A stretch of 55,884 nucleotides of DNA, taken from assembly GCF_900176645.1 (NCBI RefSeq), contig NZ_FXAN01000056.1, positions 1 through 55,884 of the forward strand. Reading direction: 5' to 3'. The DNA comes from Burkholderia singularis (lineage in GTDB: Bacteria; Pseudomonadota; Gammaproteobacteria; Burkholderiales; Burkholderiaceae). A program made the position numbers and the translations under genes. Below are positions 25,477 through 33,584 of this stretch, piece by piece (within the stretch, counting starts at the first letter, position 1; every line of letters begins with the position of its first letter). A model generated the notes under the pieces. The model was not told where the DNA came from. It searched no databases and was given only the letters and a program-made list of their open reading frames with translations.

Positions 25477-27711
25477 ATGGAGCAACGGAAGATGGAGTGG
25501 GCAACCAGCACGCGCATGCGTGCGATCGCGGCCGCGGCGGGCGTGGCGTTTTATGCGGCGGGCGTGAGTCATGCGCACGCGCAGGCGGCTCAGCCGGGCG
25601 CGGCGGCGCGGCAGCCAGGCAACCACGCGGACCAGGCCACCGCGGCGGGCGGCACGTTGCCCGCGATTTCGGTGAGCGCGAGCAAGCAGCATGACGCGGT
25701 CGTCGGCCTCGTCGCGCGGCGCAGTACGAGCGGCACGAAAACGGATACGCCGATCGTCGAGATTCCGCAGACGATCAACGTCGTCACCGCGCAGCAGATC
25801 GAGGCCACGGGCGCGACCGACATCAACCAGGCGTTTCGCTACATCCCCGGCTTCTCGAGCTACGGATCGGACAACCGCTCCGACTGGTACTCGGCGCTGC
25901 GCGGCTTCACGCCGACCGTGTTCGTCGACGGGCTGCAGGTGCCGAACACCATCAACCTGTCGAGCTGGCGCGTCGATCCGTACATGATCGACAGCATCGC
26001 CGTGCTGCGCGGGCCGACCTCGGTGCTGTACGGGCAGGGCGATCCGGGCGCGACCGTCGACGTGCAGAGCAAGCTCGCGAACGGCGAGCGCATCCGCGAA
26101 GTCGGCGTGCAGATCGGCAACTACGCGCGCAAGCAATTGATGTTCGACGTGGGCGACAAGATCGGCCGCGACGGCACGCTGTCGTACCGGGTCGTCGGCG
26201 TCGGCCGCGACGGCAACGCGCAGACGGGGCCGCTCGCCGATCAGCGCGTGTCGCTCGCGCCGTCGCTCAAGTGGCAGCCGAACGCGAACACGTCGCTCAC
26301 GCTGTCCGCGACCTATCTGCAGGACTGGGGCGACACGTCGAGCAACTTCCTGCCGGCCCAGGGCACGGTGCTGCCGAACCCGAACGGCACGATCTCGCGC
26401 GATCTGTATACGGCCGATGCGAACTTCGATCATTACCGCAAGAAGCAATGGTCGATCGGCTATCAGTTCGAGCACAAGCTCAACCCGGTGTGGACGTTCC
26501 GGCAGAACGTGCGCTGGATGCATCTGTCGCTCGACGATGCGTCGGTGTACGGCGGCGGGATCGACGACGCCGACCCGACGATGGCGTCGATGACCCGCTA
26601 CGCGGGCGTGTTCCAGTTCAACTACAGCCGCTTCGACATCGACAACCAGGCACAGGCGAAATTCACGACCGGCCCGTTCGCGCACACGCTGTTGTTCGGC
26701 TTCGACTACAACCGGCAGACGACCACCGATAGCGAATGGCTCGCGAAGGCGCCGAGCCTGAACATGTACCGCCCGGTCTACGCGCCGGTCACGACCGGCA
26801 TTTTCGGCGGGCCAGATGCGTATCCGCGCACCGATACGCACACCACGCTGAACGCGTTCGGCCTCTACGCGCAGGATCAGATCAAGTGGCAGCGCTGGGT
26901 GCTGACGCTCGGCGGCCGGCAGGACTGGACCCGCACCACGCAGGACGACATCGCGAATGTGGCGAGCTTCAAGCAGAACGACCATGCGTTCAGCGCCCGC
27001 GCCGGTCTGACGTACCTCGGCGATTACGGGCTGGCGCCGTATATCAGCTACGCCACGTCGTTCAATCCGCAGATCGGCCTGAAGCTGATGCAAGGCGGGC
27101 TCGCGACGCCGACGAAGGGGCGCCAGATCGAGGCCGGCCTGCGCTGGCAGCCGCCCGGCAAGAACCTGATGCTCAACGCGGCGGTGTATCAGATCAACCA
27201 GACCGACGTGGCGATGAGCAATCCGAACGACCCGACCAGCAGCACGGTGATCCAGGCGGGCGAGGTGCGCTCGCGCGGCATCGAGTTCAGCGCGGTCGGC
27301 AATCTGACGCGCGAGCTGTCGGTGATCGCCGCGTATGTGTACCAGGACGTGAAGAACGTGAAGGCAACCGACAACACGCTGAACATGTGGCCGACCGACG
27401 TGCCGCGGCCGCGCCAGATGGCGTCGCTGTGGGCCGACTGGACGTGGCGCAACGGGCCGCTCACGGGTTTCGGCGTCGGCGCGGGCGTGCGCTATCAAAG
27501 CGCGGCCGCGGGCGCGGCGGACAACTCGATATCGGTGCCGAGCTACACGCTCTTCGATGCGGCGCTGCATTACGAGCTGCGCAACTGGCGTTTCGCGCTC
27601 AACGCGACGAATCTGTTCAACCGGCGCTACGTGAGCGGCTGCCAGTCGTATTCGGTGTGCATGTACGGCAATCAGCGCACCGTGATGGCGTCGGCGAAAT
27701 ACAACTGGTGA
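25477..27711 (+). CDS. fmtA: TonB-dependent ferric malleobactin receptor FmtA
   Basis: A 744-aa outer-membrane siderophore receptor of the FhuE/FpvA type. It has a signal peptide (core near residues 15-31, ending HAHAQA), a TonB-box-like ISVSASKQ, a plug domain opening with EIPQTINVVTAQQIEATGA and containing VLRGPTSVLYGQGDPG, then a 22-strand-type barrel that ends in the canonical aromatic residue (AKYNW). There is no N-terminal STN signalling domain, so it is not expected to talk to an anti-sigma factor. ATG 25477 is listed; ATG 25492 has the better ribosome site (GGAG nine bases upstream) and would shorten the protein by five residues. It follows mbaA by 30 bases. Confidence 0.95.
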   Translation: MEQRKMEWATSTRMRAIAAAAGVAFYAAGVSHAHAQAAQPGAAARQPGNHADQATAAGGTLPAISVSASKQHDAVVGLVARRSTSGTKTDTPIVEIPQTINVVTAQQIEATGATDINQAFRYIPGFSSYGSDNRSDWYSALRGFTPTVFVDGLQVPNTINLSSWRVDPYMIDSIAVLRGPTSVLYGQGDPGATVDVQSKLANGERIREVGVQIGNYARKQLMFDVGDKIGRDGTLSYRVVGVGRDGNAQTGPLADQRVSLAPSLKWQPNANTSLTLSATYLQDWGDTSSNFLPAQGTVLPNPNGTISRDLYTADANFDHYRKKQWSIGYQFEHKLNPVWTFRQNVRWMHLSLDDASVYGGGIDDADPTMASMTRYAGVFQFNYSRFDIDNQAQAKFTTGPFAHTLLFGFDYNRQTTTDSEWLAKAPSLNMYRPVYAPVTTGIFGGPDAYPRTDTHTTLNAFGLYAQDQIKWQRWVLTLGGRQDWTRTTQDDIANVASFKQNDHAFSARAGLTYLGDYGLAPYISYATSFNPQIGLKLMQGGLATPTKGRQIEAGLRWQPPGKNLMLNAAVYQINQTDVAMSNPNDPTSSTVIQAGEVRSRGIEFSAVGNLTRELSVIAAYVYQDVKNVKATDNTLNMWPTDVPRPRQMASLWADWTWRNGPLTGFGVGAGVRYQSAAAGAADNSISVPSYTLFDAALHYELRNWRFALNATNLFNRRYVSGCQSYSVCMYGNQRTVMASAKYNW

Positions 27712-27761
27712 GCGCGGCGCGAGCCGCCCGCCGATTCTTCATCCTGCTTCTTCATCCCGAA

Positions 27762-27785
27762 GCGCGGCGCGCCGGCGCGCCGCGC
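27762..27785. repeat. Perfect 24-bp GC palindrome between fmtA and mbaF
   Basis: GCGCGGCGCGCC at 27762-27773 is followed directly by its exact reverse complement. It lies in the 95-base gap just before the mbaF ribosome site and has no T-run. It could be a processing or stability hairpin that separates fmtA and mbaF expression, or simply a GC-rich palindrome. Confidence 0.6.
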
Positions 27786-27806
27786 CAACCACAGGACAAC
27801 GCTGCA

Positions 27807-28646
27807 ATGGCAAAGAAAAAACTCGTCTACATCTGGTCGCTGCGCAACGCCGCCGCCGACAAGGCCGGCCAACAGATCGACTACAAGGGCGGCAAGCGCT
27901 ACATGAAATCGGTGCTCGAATCGCTCGTCGAAGCGCTCAACGACACCGCGCTCGGTGACGCCTATTCGCTCGAACGCGTGATCTACGACGACGATGCGAA
28001 CTCGCCGCGCGATCGCGAGAAGCTTGCCGAATACGGCTTCGCATACGAGCCGGGCAAGCGCTGGTTCTATCCGCCCGAGCTGCGCGTGCAGGGACGGCTC
28101 GTCAACGATCTGCTGCTCGCGATGGCGTCCGAATACCGGCGCGAGCCGCTGGATTCGCCCGCGCGGCCGGCCGGCAAGCGCGCATTCGAAGCGCGCCTGC
28201 GCGAGACGCTCGACGGGCTCGGCGCGGATCTCGTCGTGCTCGACGGGCTGCTCGTGATTCTCGACGAGCTGGTGCGCCCGGGCGCGCCGTATTGCCGGCG
28301 GATCGTCAATATCCATCCGGGCATCACGCGCGCGGATTCGCCCTACGAGCGGCGCGGCGCGTACGCGACGCTCGATGCGCTATACGGCGCGCGCGGGCAC
28401 AAGGTCGTCGATTGGCAGACGATGGAGAGCGTCGCGGTGGAACCGGTCAGGATGACGGGTGCGTCGTTTCACTATGTCGACAACGGCGTCGATTCGGGCG
28501 AAGTGATCCACGACGTGCTGAATACCGAGATCGACGAGCGCGACACGATTCTCGAGTTGCGCTGGAACAACTTCAACCGGAGTCTGTTTCCGGCGCTGCA
28601 TGAAGGGTTGGCCATGATGGCGGGGATCGACGTCAGCGTGGGTTGA
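27807..28646 (+). CDS. mbaF: N5-hydroxyornithine formyltransferase (PvdF type)
   Basis: This enzyme would transfer a formyl group from N10-formyltetrahydrofolate to N5-hydroxyornithine, making the formylated hydroxamate used in malleobactin. The 279-aa protein carries the formyltransferase core VNIHPGITRADSPYERRG near residues 166-183, including the conserved His and Pro of the GART fold, and ends with PALHEGLAMMAG. ACAGGA lies about ten bases before the ATG. It is the last recognisable gene of the siderophore unit. No orbL-like acetyltransferase follows. The frame is open far upstream, but that part is antisense-like shadow over fmtA. Confidence 0.93.
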   Translation: MAKKKLVYIWSLRNAAADKAGQQIDYKGGKRYMKSVLESLVEALNDTALGDAYSLERVIYDDDANSPRDREKLAEYGFAYEPGKRWFYPPELRVQGRLVNDLLLAMASEYRREPLDSPARPAGKRAFEARLRETLDGLGADLVVLDGLLVILDELVRPGAPYCRRIVNIHPGITRADSPYERRGAYATLDALYGARGHKVVDWQTMESVAVEPVRMTGASFHYVDNGVDSGEVIHDVLNTEIDERDTILELRWNNFNRSLFPALHEGLAMMAGIDVSVG

Positions 28647-28913
28647 CGCAATACGGCCGGCGACGGTGCGCAGGCACGATTCACTGGCGCTCGCGTGCCC
28701 GGTGGTTTTCCCCGGACGGTGCCCACGCGGCATGCGCAGGCGCGCCGGCTGGCGTCAAGCGAACAGTTCGATCGGCTGGCGCCGCGGCGTGACCGGCCGC
28801 CGATGCGGCGTGTGCCGGCGCGCGATCACGCACGCTCTGCGCCGATAAGCGATTCCTACCGTCGGATGCCGCTCGCGTGCCGATGCATATAGCCCATGCT
28901 CGCAGGCCGTGGA

Positions 28914-29213
28914 TCACCACTTACAGCCGGTATCGCGCAGCGCGTCGAGCGCGAGTGCCGGAATCGCCAGCAGGCCCATCTGCGCATGCGCGCGCCGGCA
29001 ATCGGCGCGGGCGGCTTCGGATATCTGGTGCGTGAGCCGGGATGCCGCCGTGTCGTTGCGCGGCGCGGGGGCGCCGGACGACGCGCCGAGCGCGCCGACG
29101 GCCGCCGCCGCGACGCTTGGCGCGACCCGCCGGGGCGAGCCGATCGCGTCGAGTAGTGGAAACCTGGATTTCAGCGAATGCGGCGCTCGGGCGACAGCGT
29201 CGATCGCCGTCAC
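28914..29213 (-). CDS. Possible small protein translationally coupled to cobB
   Basis: A 99-aa frame whose GTG (29211-29213) overlaps the cobB stop as GTGA, the same kind of overlap seen among the neighbouring cob genes. The N-terminal half is Ala/Pro-rich. The C-terminal part (QISEAARADCRRAHAQMGLLAIPALALDALRDTGCKW, in two pieces) reads like a real conserved domain, with Cys, a hydrophobic segment and a terminal GCKW. I do not recognise a function. The ribosome site is weak, and the frame also runs open antisense to the end of cobB, so it may be a remnant or chance. No other gene is visible between this ORF and mbaF. Confidence 0.4.
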   Translation of the reverse strand: MTAIDAVARAPHSLKSRFPLLDAIGSPRRVAPSVAAAAVGALGASSGAPAPRNDTAASRLTHQISEAARADCRRAHAQMGLLAIPALALDALRDTGCKW

Positions 29214-30703
29214 AGCGGATCGCCGCTGAACAGCGCCGCGGCTGCCTGCGGATTCGACGGCCAGTAAGCATGCAGATACGTCGCGACGATCGGGCCGTGC
29301 CGGTAGACAGGTTCGCCCGGCGCGCCGTCGTCGGGCCGCGTCGCGTTGACGGTGGGCGTGAGCGGCGTGACGAAACGCGAGTAATGGAACGTGTGCCCCG
29401 TCAGCACGCCGAAGCGGGTGGCAAGCATCTGCATGCCCAGGCCGGCGAAGCGGCGCTGCATCGATGCTGCGCCGGGGATCAGGCCGAGCATCGGCGTGGC
29501 CGCACCGTCGGCATCGGTGAGCGTTTCGCCCAGATACAGCATCCCGCCGCATTCGGCGACGACGGGTTTGCCCGCCGCGACATGCGCGGCGATTGCGCGC
29601 GCCGTCGTCGCGTTCGCCGCGAGCCGCGCCGCATGCAACTCCGGATAGCCGCCCGGCAGATATAGCGCGTCGCAGCCGTCCGGCAGCGGCTCGTCGGCGA
29701 GCGGCGAAAAGATCGCAAGCTGCGCGCCGAGCGTTTGCAGCGCGTCGAGATTGGCCGGATAGATGAACGAAAACGCCGCGTCGCGTGCGATCGCGATCCG
29801 CTTGCCGGCGAGACGGCCGCCGGTATGGGCCGCCTCGGCGGGCAGGCCGCCGATCGTCGCGGCGGCGCCGGTTGCCGAACCGGCCGCGTGGCCGGCGGGC
29901 GAAAGCGCCGTTGTCGCGGCCGAATGCGCACCGCCGATATCGCCGGCGGGCGCGGGCGCGAATATGCGGCGATTGCCGGCATGCAACACGCCCGCTATGC
30001 CGGAAGCGGCATCGCCGCGAAAGTCGTGGCTTGCCGCGCCGAACTCGACGACGGGCGGCAGCGCCGCGAGCGCCGTCGCGGCGAGCGCATCGGCCGCGCG
30101 TTCGATGCGCGCTTCGAGATCGGCGATATCGTCGGGCTGATGCAGGCCGAGGTGCCGCTCGGGCAGCGCGATCAGCGGATCGCGCGGCAGATGGCCAAGC
30201 CAGCGAATCGATTGCGGCAGCGCGTCGCGCAGCAGCGCTGCGTGGCGCTCGGAGCCGACGCGATTGGCGAGCACGCCGTGGAACGGCACGCCGGGCCGGA
30301 ATTGCGCGAGTCCGAACGCAATCGCGCCGAAGGTCTGCGCGATCGACTGCGCGGAGATCACCGCGGCGACCGGCACATGAAACGTCCGGGCGAGATCCGC
30401 GCTCGACGGCGTGCCGTCGTAAAGGCCCATCACGCCTTCGATCAGAATCACGTCGGCCTCGCGCGCGGCGCGCGCGAGCAGCGCACGGCAATCGCGCTCG
30501 CCGACCATGCCGAGATCGAGCGAATAAACGGGCGCGCCGCTCGCGCGCGCGAGCAGCATCGGATCGAGAAAATCCGGCCCGGTCTTGAATACGCGCACGC
30601 GCCGCCCGAGCCGCCAGTGATGGCGCGCGAGCGCCGCCGTCACCGAGGTCTTGCCCTGGCCGGACGCGCTCGCCGAAATGAACAGCGCGGGGCAGGCGGG
30701 CAT
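29210..30703 (-). CDS. cobB: Cobyrinate a,c-diamide synthase (hydrogenobyrinate type)
   Basis: This ATP- and glutamine-dependent enzyme amidates side chains a and c of the corrin macrocycle. The 497-aa protein has an N-terminal dethiobiotin-synthetase-like P-loop (SASASGQGKTS, residues 10-20) and a C-terminal class I glutamine amidotransferase domain with the nucleophile in VAECGGMLYLGE (Cys385). A variable Gly/Ala-rich linker of about 60 residues separates the halves. In an aerobic pathway it acts before cobalt insertion by CobN. The ATG is four bases after the cobO stop, so cobE, cobO and cobB probably form one minus-strand transcript. Confidence 0.95.
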   Translation of the reverse strand: MPACPALFISASASGQGKTSVTAALARHHWRLGRRVRVFKTGPDFLDPMLLARASGAPVYSLDLGMVGERDCRALLARAAREADVILIEGVMGLYDGTPSSADLARTFHVPVAAVISAQSIAQTFGAIAFGLAQFRPGVPFHGVLANRVGSERHAALLRDALPQSIRWLGHLPRDPLIALPERHLGLHQPDDIADLEARIERAADALAATALAALPPVVEFGAASHDFRGDAASGIAGVLHAGNRRIFAPAPAGDIGGAHSAATTALSPAGHAAGSATGAAATIGGLPAEAAHTGGRLAGKRIAIARDAAFSFIYPANLDALQTLGAQLAIFSPLADEPLPDGCDALYLPGGYPELHAARLAANATTARAIAAHVAAGKPVVAECGGMLYLGETLTDADGAATPMLGLIPGAASMQRRFAGLGMQMLATRFGVLTGHTFHYSRFVTPLTPTVNATRPDDGAPGEPVYRHGPIVATYLHAYWPSNPQAAAALFSGDPL

Positions 30704-30707
30704 CGGC

Positions 30708-31310
30708 TCAGAACTCCACGCCGCGCTGCGCCTTCACCCCTTGCTCGCGGTACGGGTGCTTGACGAGCCGCATTTCGGTGACGAGGTCGGCCGCGTCGAT
30801 CAGCGCGTCGGGCGCGTGCCGGCCTGTCACGACGACGTGCAGCATCGGCGAGCGGGCCGCGAGCGTCGCGAGCACTTCGTCGAGCGGCAGGTATTCATAC
30901 TTGAGCACGGTATTGAGCTCGTCGAGGATCACCATCCGGTAGTCGCCGCTTTCGATCATCCGGCGCGCCTCGTCCCAGCCGCGGCGGGCGGTCGCGATGT
31001 CGGCGTCGCGGTTTTGCGTATTCCACGTATAGCCGTCGCCCATCGTGACGAAATCGCATTGCGCGTGCGCGCCGAGAAAATCCCGCTCGGACGTATGCAG
31101 CGCGCCCTTGATGAACTGCACGACGCCGATGCGCATGCCGTGGCCGAGCATGCGCACGGCCATGCCGAACGCGGCGGTGCTCTTGCCCTTGCCGTTGCCG
31201 GTATGGACCATCAGCAAGCCCTTCTCGACGGTGGCGGCCGCCTGCTTCTTTTCGTGGCCCGCGCGGCGGCGCTCGGCCATGCGTTGATGCGATTCGGAAT
31301 CGGTTTTCAT
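30708..31310 (-). CDS. cobO: Cob(I)yrinic acid a,c-diamide adenosyltransferase
   Basis: A 200-aa CobA/CobO/BtuR-type corrinoid adenosyltransferase that attaches the 5'-deoxyadenosyl ligand to Co(I) using ATP. The modified P-loop GNGKGKST is at residues 38-45. Other family marks include VVQFIKGALHTSERDF, RRGWDEARRMI, VILDELNTVLKYEY and VVTGRHAP. ATG 31310 (MKTDSESH) is chosen over a longer upstream frame because it has AGGA about ten bases upstream and gives the usual CobO length. Confidence 0.95.
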   Translation of the reverse strand: MKTDSESHQRMAERRRAGHEKKQAAATVEKGLLMVHTGNGKGKSTAAFGMAVRMLGHGMRIGVVQFIKGALHTSERDFLGAHAQCDFVTMGDGYTWNTQNRDADIATARRGWDEARRMIESGDYRMVILDELNTVLKYEYLPLDEVLATLAARSPMLHVVVTGRHAPDALIDAADLVTEMRLVKHPYREQGVKAQRGVEF

Positions 31311-31422
31311 CGATTGGCGTCCTGTGATTCGGTTGGGAGGTAGCGGTTTGGCGCGGCCGGGCGTTGCCGGAAGCGCGCTGAAGCCGGCAGCGGCGCGCGG
31401 CGAAGCCCGCGTTCGGCGCATC

Positions 31423-31959
31423 TCATGGCGCGCCGGCGACGCGGGCGATCGCGACCGTCACGCCATCGAGCGCGAGCTTGCCCGCAATGAGCGCACCGCC
31501 GGGTGCGGCAAGCAGCGCGCAAGGCTCGCACACGCCGTCCACGCCGAAGCGCGCGCGTGCGGCGACGGACGGTTTGCCGAATTCGCCGAACGGCGCGCCG
31601 TGCGCATCGCGCAGCGCAACCGCATTTCCGGCGGCCGAGCCGGCCGCGCCCGCCGCGTCGATGGCGAGCGCGCCGGCATGCGGCTCGGCCGACGGTCCGC
31701 AAGCGGCATCGGGCGAACGGCTCAGGCCACGCGCGAGTTGCTCGGCGATTGCGTCGCGCGAGAACGCGGCGAGCGGCCAGCCATGCCGTGCGCAGCATTC
31801 GACGAGGCCGGGCTCGCCCGCCTTCGCATCGAGCGTCGCGACGAGCACGATGTCGACAGCCGGTGCATCGGGCACGCGCGCGAGCGCCGCGTGAATCGCG
31901 GTGTCGATCGTGTCGGCCGTGCGTCCCGCGCGACAGCCGATGCCAAGCGCGACGCGCAT
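31423..31959 (-). CDS. cobE: Cobalamin biosynthesis protein CobE / CbiG C-terminal domain
   Basis: A 178-aa protein matching the CobE/CbiG C-terminal domain: it opens with MRVALGIGCRAG and contains VLVATLDAKAGEPGLVE and GWPLAAFS, the family's GxGC and AT(I/L)DxK motifs. CobE is known in aerobic B12 pathways and is thought to bind or hand over pathway intermediates. An extra 50-residue Gly/Ala-rich stretch lies in the middle. ATG 31959 is chosen by domain boundary; it has no good ribosome site, and GTG codons just upstream are possible alternatives. It is the first gene of the cobE-cobO-cobB group, 112 bases before cobO. Confidence 0.85.
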   Translation of the reverse strand: MRVALGIGCRAGRTADTIDTAIHAALARVPDAPAVDIVLVATLDAKAGEPGLVECCARHGWPLAAFSRDAIAEQLARGLSRSPDAACGPSAEPHAGALAIDAAGAAGSAAGNAVALRDAHGAPFGEFGKPSVAARARFGVDGVCEPCALLAAPGGALIAGKLALDGVTVAIARVAGAP

Positions 31960-32426
31960 CAGCACGCGCACGCGCGGCACCGGTCGGCGCGAGCGGGGCA
32001 GTGGTGCAGGGCGAATCGAATCATGCTGAGTAAGGCGGGCGCGGTGCGTTGGCGGGCGGAGGTCAGATGCGCGCATACGATAGCACAGCGGGGTTCGCGC
32101 CAGCGGCGAGCCGCCTGCCGGTTCGAATCGAACGGGACGTGGCGCATCGCGCTTGCGCCGCGTGTTTCACCGGCCTTTTTCAACGCGCCATTCAACGTGC
32201 GATTCAACGCGCCATTTGGTCCGAAGGGCTTACGGCACCTGTAAAAAAATTTTCATTGGATTTCGGTTTTGGCGCCATGTAGGTTGGCGACAGCGCACCG
32301 ATTTCAACGGTTCCGCGTTGACGGCGATCCCGGTTTGCTCGAAGCAGACGATCGCGCCGGCATGACGCTTGGCGATGCACTGCTTTTGACCGCATGCGAT
32401 AAATAAATATTGACGAGGGCATCGAC
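31960..32426. other. Intergenic region between divergent cobE and a secreted-protein gene
   Basis: There is no credible coding frame. Composition drops to AT-rich from about 32210 to 32420, with A- and T-runs near 32240-32270, similar to the spacer ahead of the VWD-protein gene. I looked for a cobalamin riboswitch on the minus strand for cobE and did not find its conserved boxes. The right end carries the GAGGG ribosome site of the next gene. Confidence 0.6.
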
Positions 32427-33110
32427 ATGAAGATGAAGAACATCTCGCGTTTGGCTTTTCTCATGCTCGCCGCGGTTCACGGCACGGCCGCGCAAGCCGG
32501 CGAATCCGCATCCGCCGTGCCGCCGGCGCCTGGCGAGAAGGCATGGCGCACGCTGTTTTGCGAATCCAACGGCGGGCGCGACGTGACCGACCAAGGCAAG
32601 CTCTCCACCGGCCCCGACGTGACGGCCGCGGTGGTGTGCCAGTATCCCGAATCGGGCAATCCGCGAGCCGCGGCGCGGCAGAACGAATATGCGAAAAATG
32701 CCGTGGCGGGGCCGATCCCAACGACGCCCGTTTCCGCGACGCTGCACCCGCCGAGCGGAAGCTTTTCGATCGCGGCAGGCAATCCGCTTGCCGTCTCGTG
32801 CTCCGCCGATCTGTACATCGCGCCGTGGGCCGGCCTGCCCGCGCGCAGCAACGGCACTTCGACGTTCAATTGCCGCGGCTACAACGTCGGGCAAAGTTCG
32901 GTGGGCTGCAATGTCCAGTGGTCGGGGCCGACCACGGTCGCGGTCGGCGCGTCGCCCTATGGCGCGAGCGCCAGCGTGAATTTCACGTGCGCGGCCACCC
33001 ATGTCGGCGCGATCAGCTCCGTGATGGATTATTCCTACCGCGACCCGATCTATCAGCGCATAACGTACTCGGCTCAGAACGTATTCGGCACGATCAATAT
33101 CCAGCCGTAG
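32427..33110 (+). CDS. Secreted 227-aa protein of unknown function
   Basis: A small exported protein. Residues 1-24 form a signal peptide (KMKNISRLAFLMLAAVHGTA, then AQA-GE). The mature region contains five Cys and beta-rich Ser/Thr/Gly/Val sequence (CESNGGRDV, NCRGYNVGQSSVGCNVQW, ASVNFTCAATHVG), with aromatic residues near the C-terminus. No catalytic motif is visible and I cannot name the family. GAGGG lies about eight bases before the ATG; ATG 32433 is an alternative start. The upstream region is AT-rich. It lies between cob units but has no evident B12 role; a short T-run after the stop (about 33119-33126) could mark transcript end. Confidence 0.8.
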   Translation: MKMKNISRLAFLMLAAVHGTAAQAGESASAVPPAPGEKAWRTLFCESNGGRDVTDQGKLSTGPDVTAAVVCQYPESGNPRAAARQNEYAKNAVAGPIPTTPVSATLHPPSGSFSIAAGNPLAVSCSADLYIAPWAGLPARSNGTSTFNCRGYNVGQSSVGCNVQWSGPTTVAVGASPYGASASVNFTCAATHVGAISSVMDYSYRDPIYQRITYSAQNVFGTINIQP

Positions 33111-33263
33111 CGAGCGGGCTTTTTTTTCGAGCGCGAAACGCGGGCTCGAGCATTATCACCGGCATTGGCGGCGGCCCGATGCGACCGGCCGCCGGCCGCC
33201 CGAAAGCCATCCGCCTTTTGTCCGCCTTGACGCGTTCCCGACGCGCGCCTTACACTCGCCGCG

Positions 33264-33491
33264 TCTTGGTGCTCGCGCGCAAGTTCTTTTGCGCGCAGTT
33301 AAACGGGAAACAGGAAGCATGGCCGCCACGGCCCGCCAACCTGTGCTGCCCCCGCAACGGTAAGCGATGGCATCGCGCAAGCGGTGCGGCGCTGACTTCT
33401 CTACATGCGCGAGCGCATGTGCGATCGGCCACTGGATGCGTCGCGTCCGGGAAGGTGAAGCAGCGTGTTCGTCAGCCCGGATACCGGCCGA
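33264..33491 (+). promoter_or_regulatory. Cobalamin riboswitch upstream of the cobalt transporter
   Basis: All the conserved boxes are in order: TTAAACGGGAAAC near 33299, the B12-box region GCTGCCCCCGCAACGG near 33345, GCCACTGG near 33428, GGGAAGGTG near 33449, and CAGCCCGGATACCGGCC at about 33473-33489. The start codon of the NiCoT permease is about 95 bases downstream. Adenosylcobalamin binding should lower expression of the permease and the genes after it. GC-rich complementary stretches follow the aptamer, and the AAAGGAG ribosome site is at 33574-33580. Confidence 0.93.
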
Positions 33492-33584
33492 GATGCAGGG
33501 GGCGTGCGCCGTGCGGCGGCGCGCGTGCCCGGGAATCCGCGCTGCGGGGAGGCGGCGCGCCGGATCGTTCTCCAAAGGAGCATC

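Noticed and set aside
28921..29271. Alternative 116-codon minus-strand frame near the end of cobB
   Set aside because: Arg-rich and low complexity; the other minus frame (28914-29213) is the only protein-like one there.
31960..32426. Cobalamin riboswitch ahead of cobE
   Set aside because: The conserved boxes (GCCCCCGCAAC, GCCACTG, terminal GGAxACC) are absent on the minus strand.
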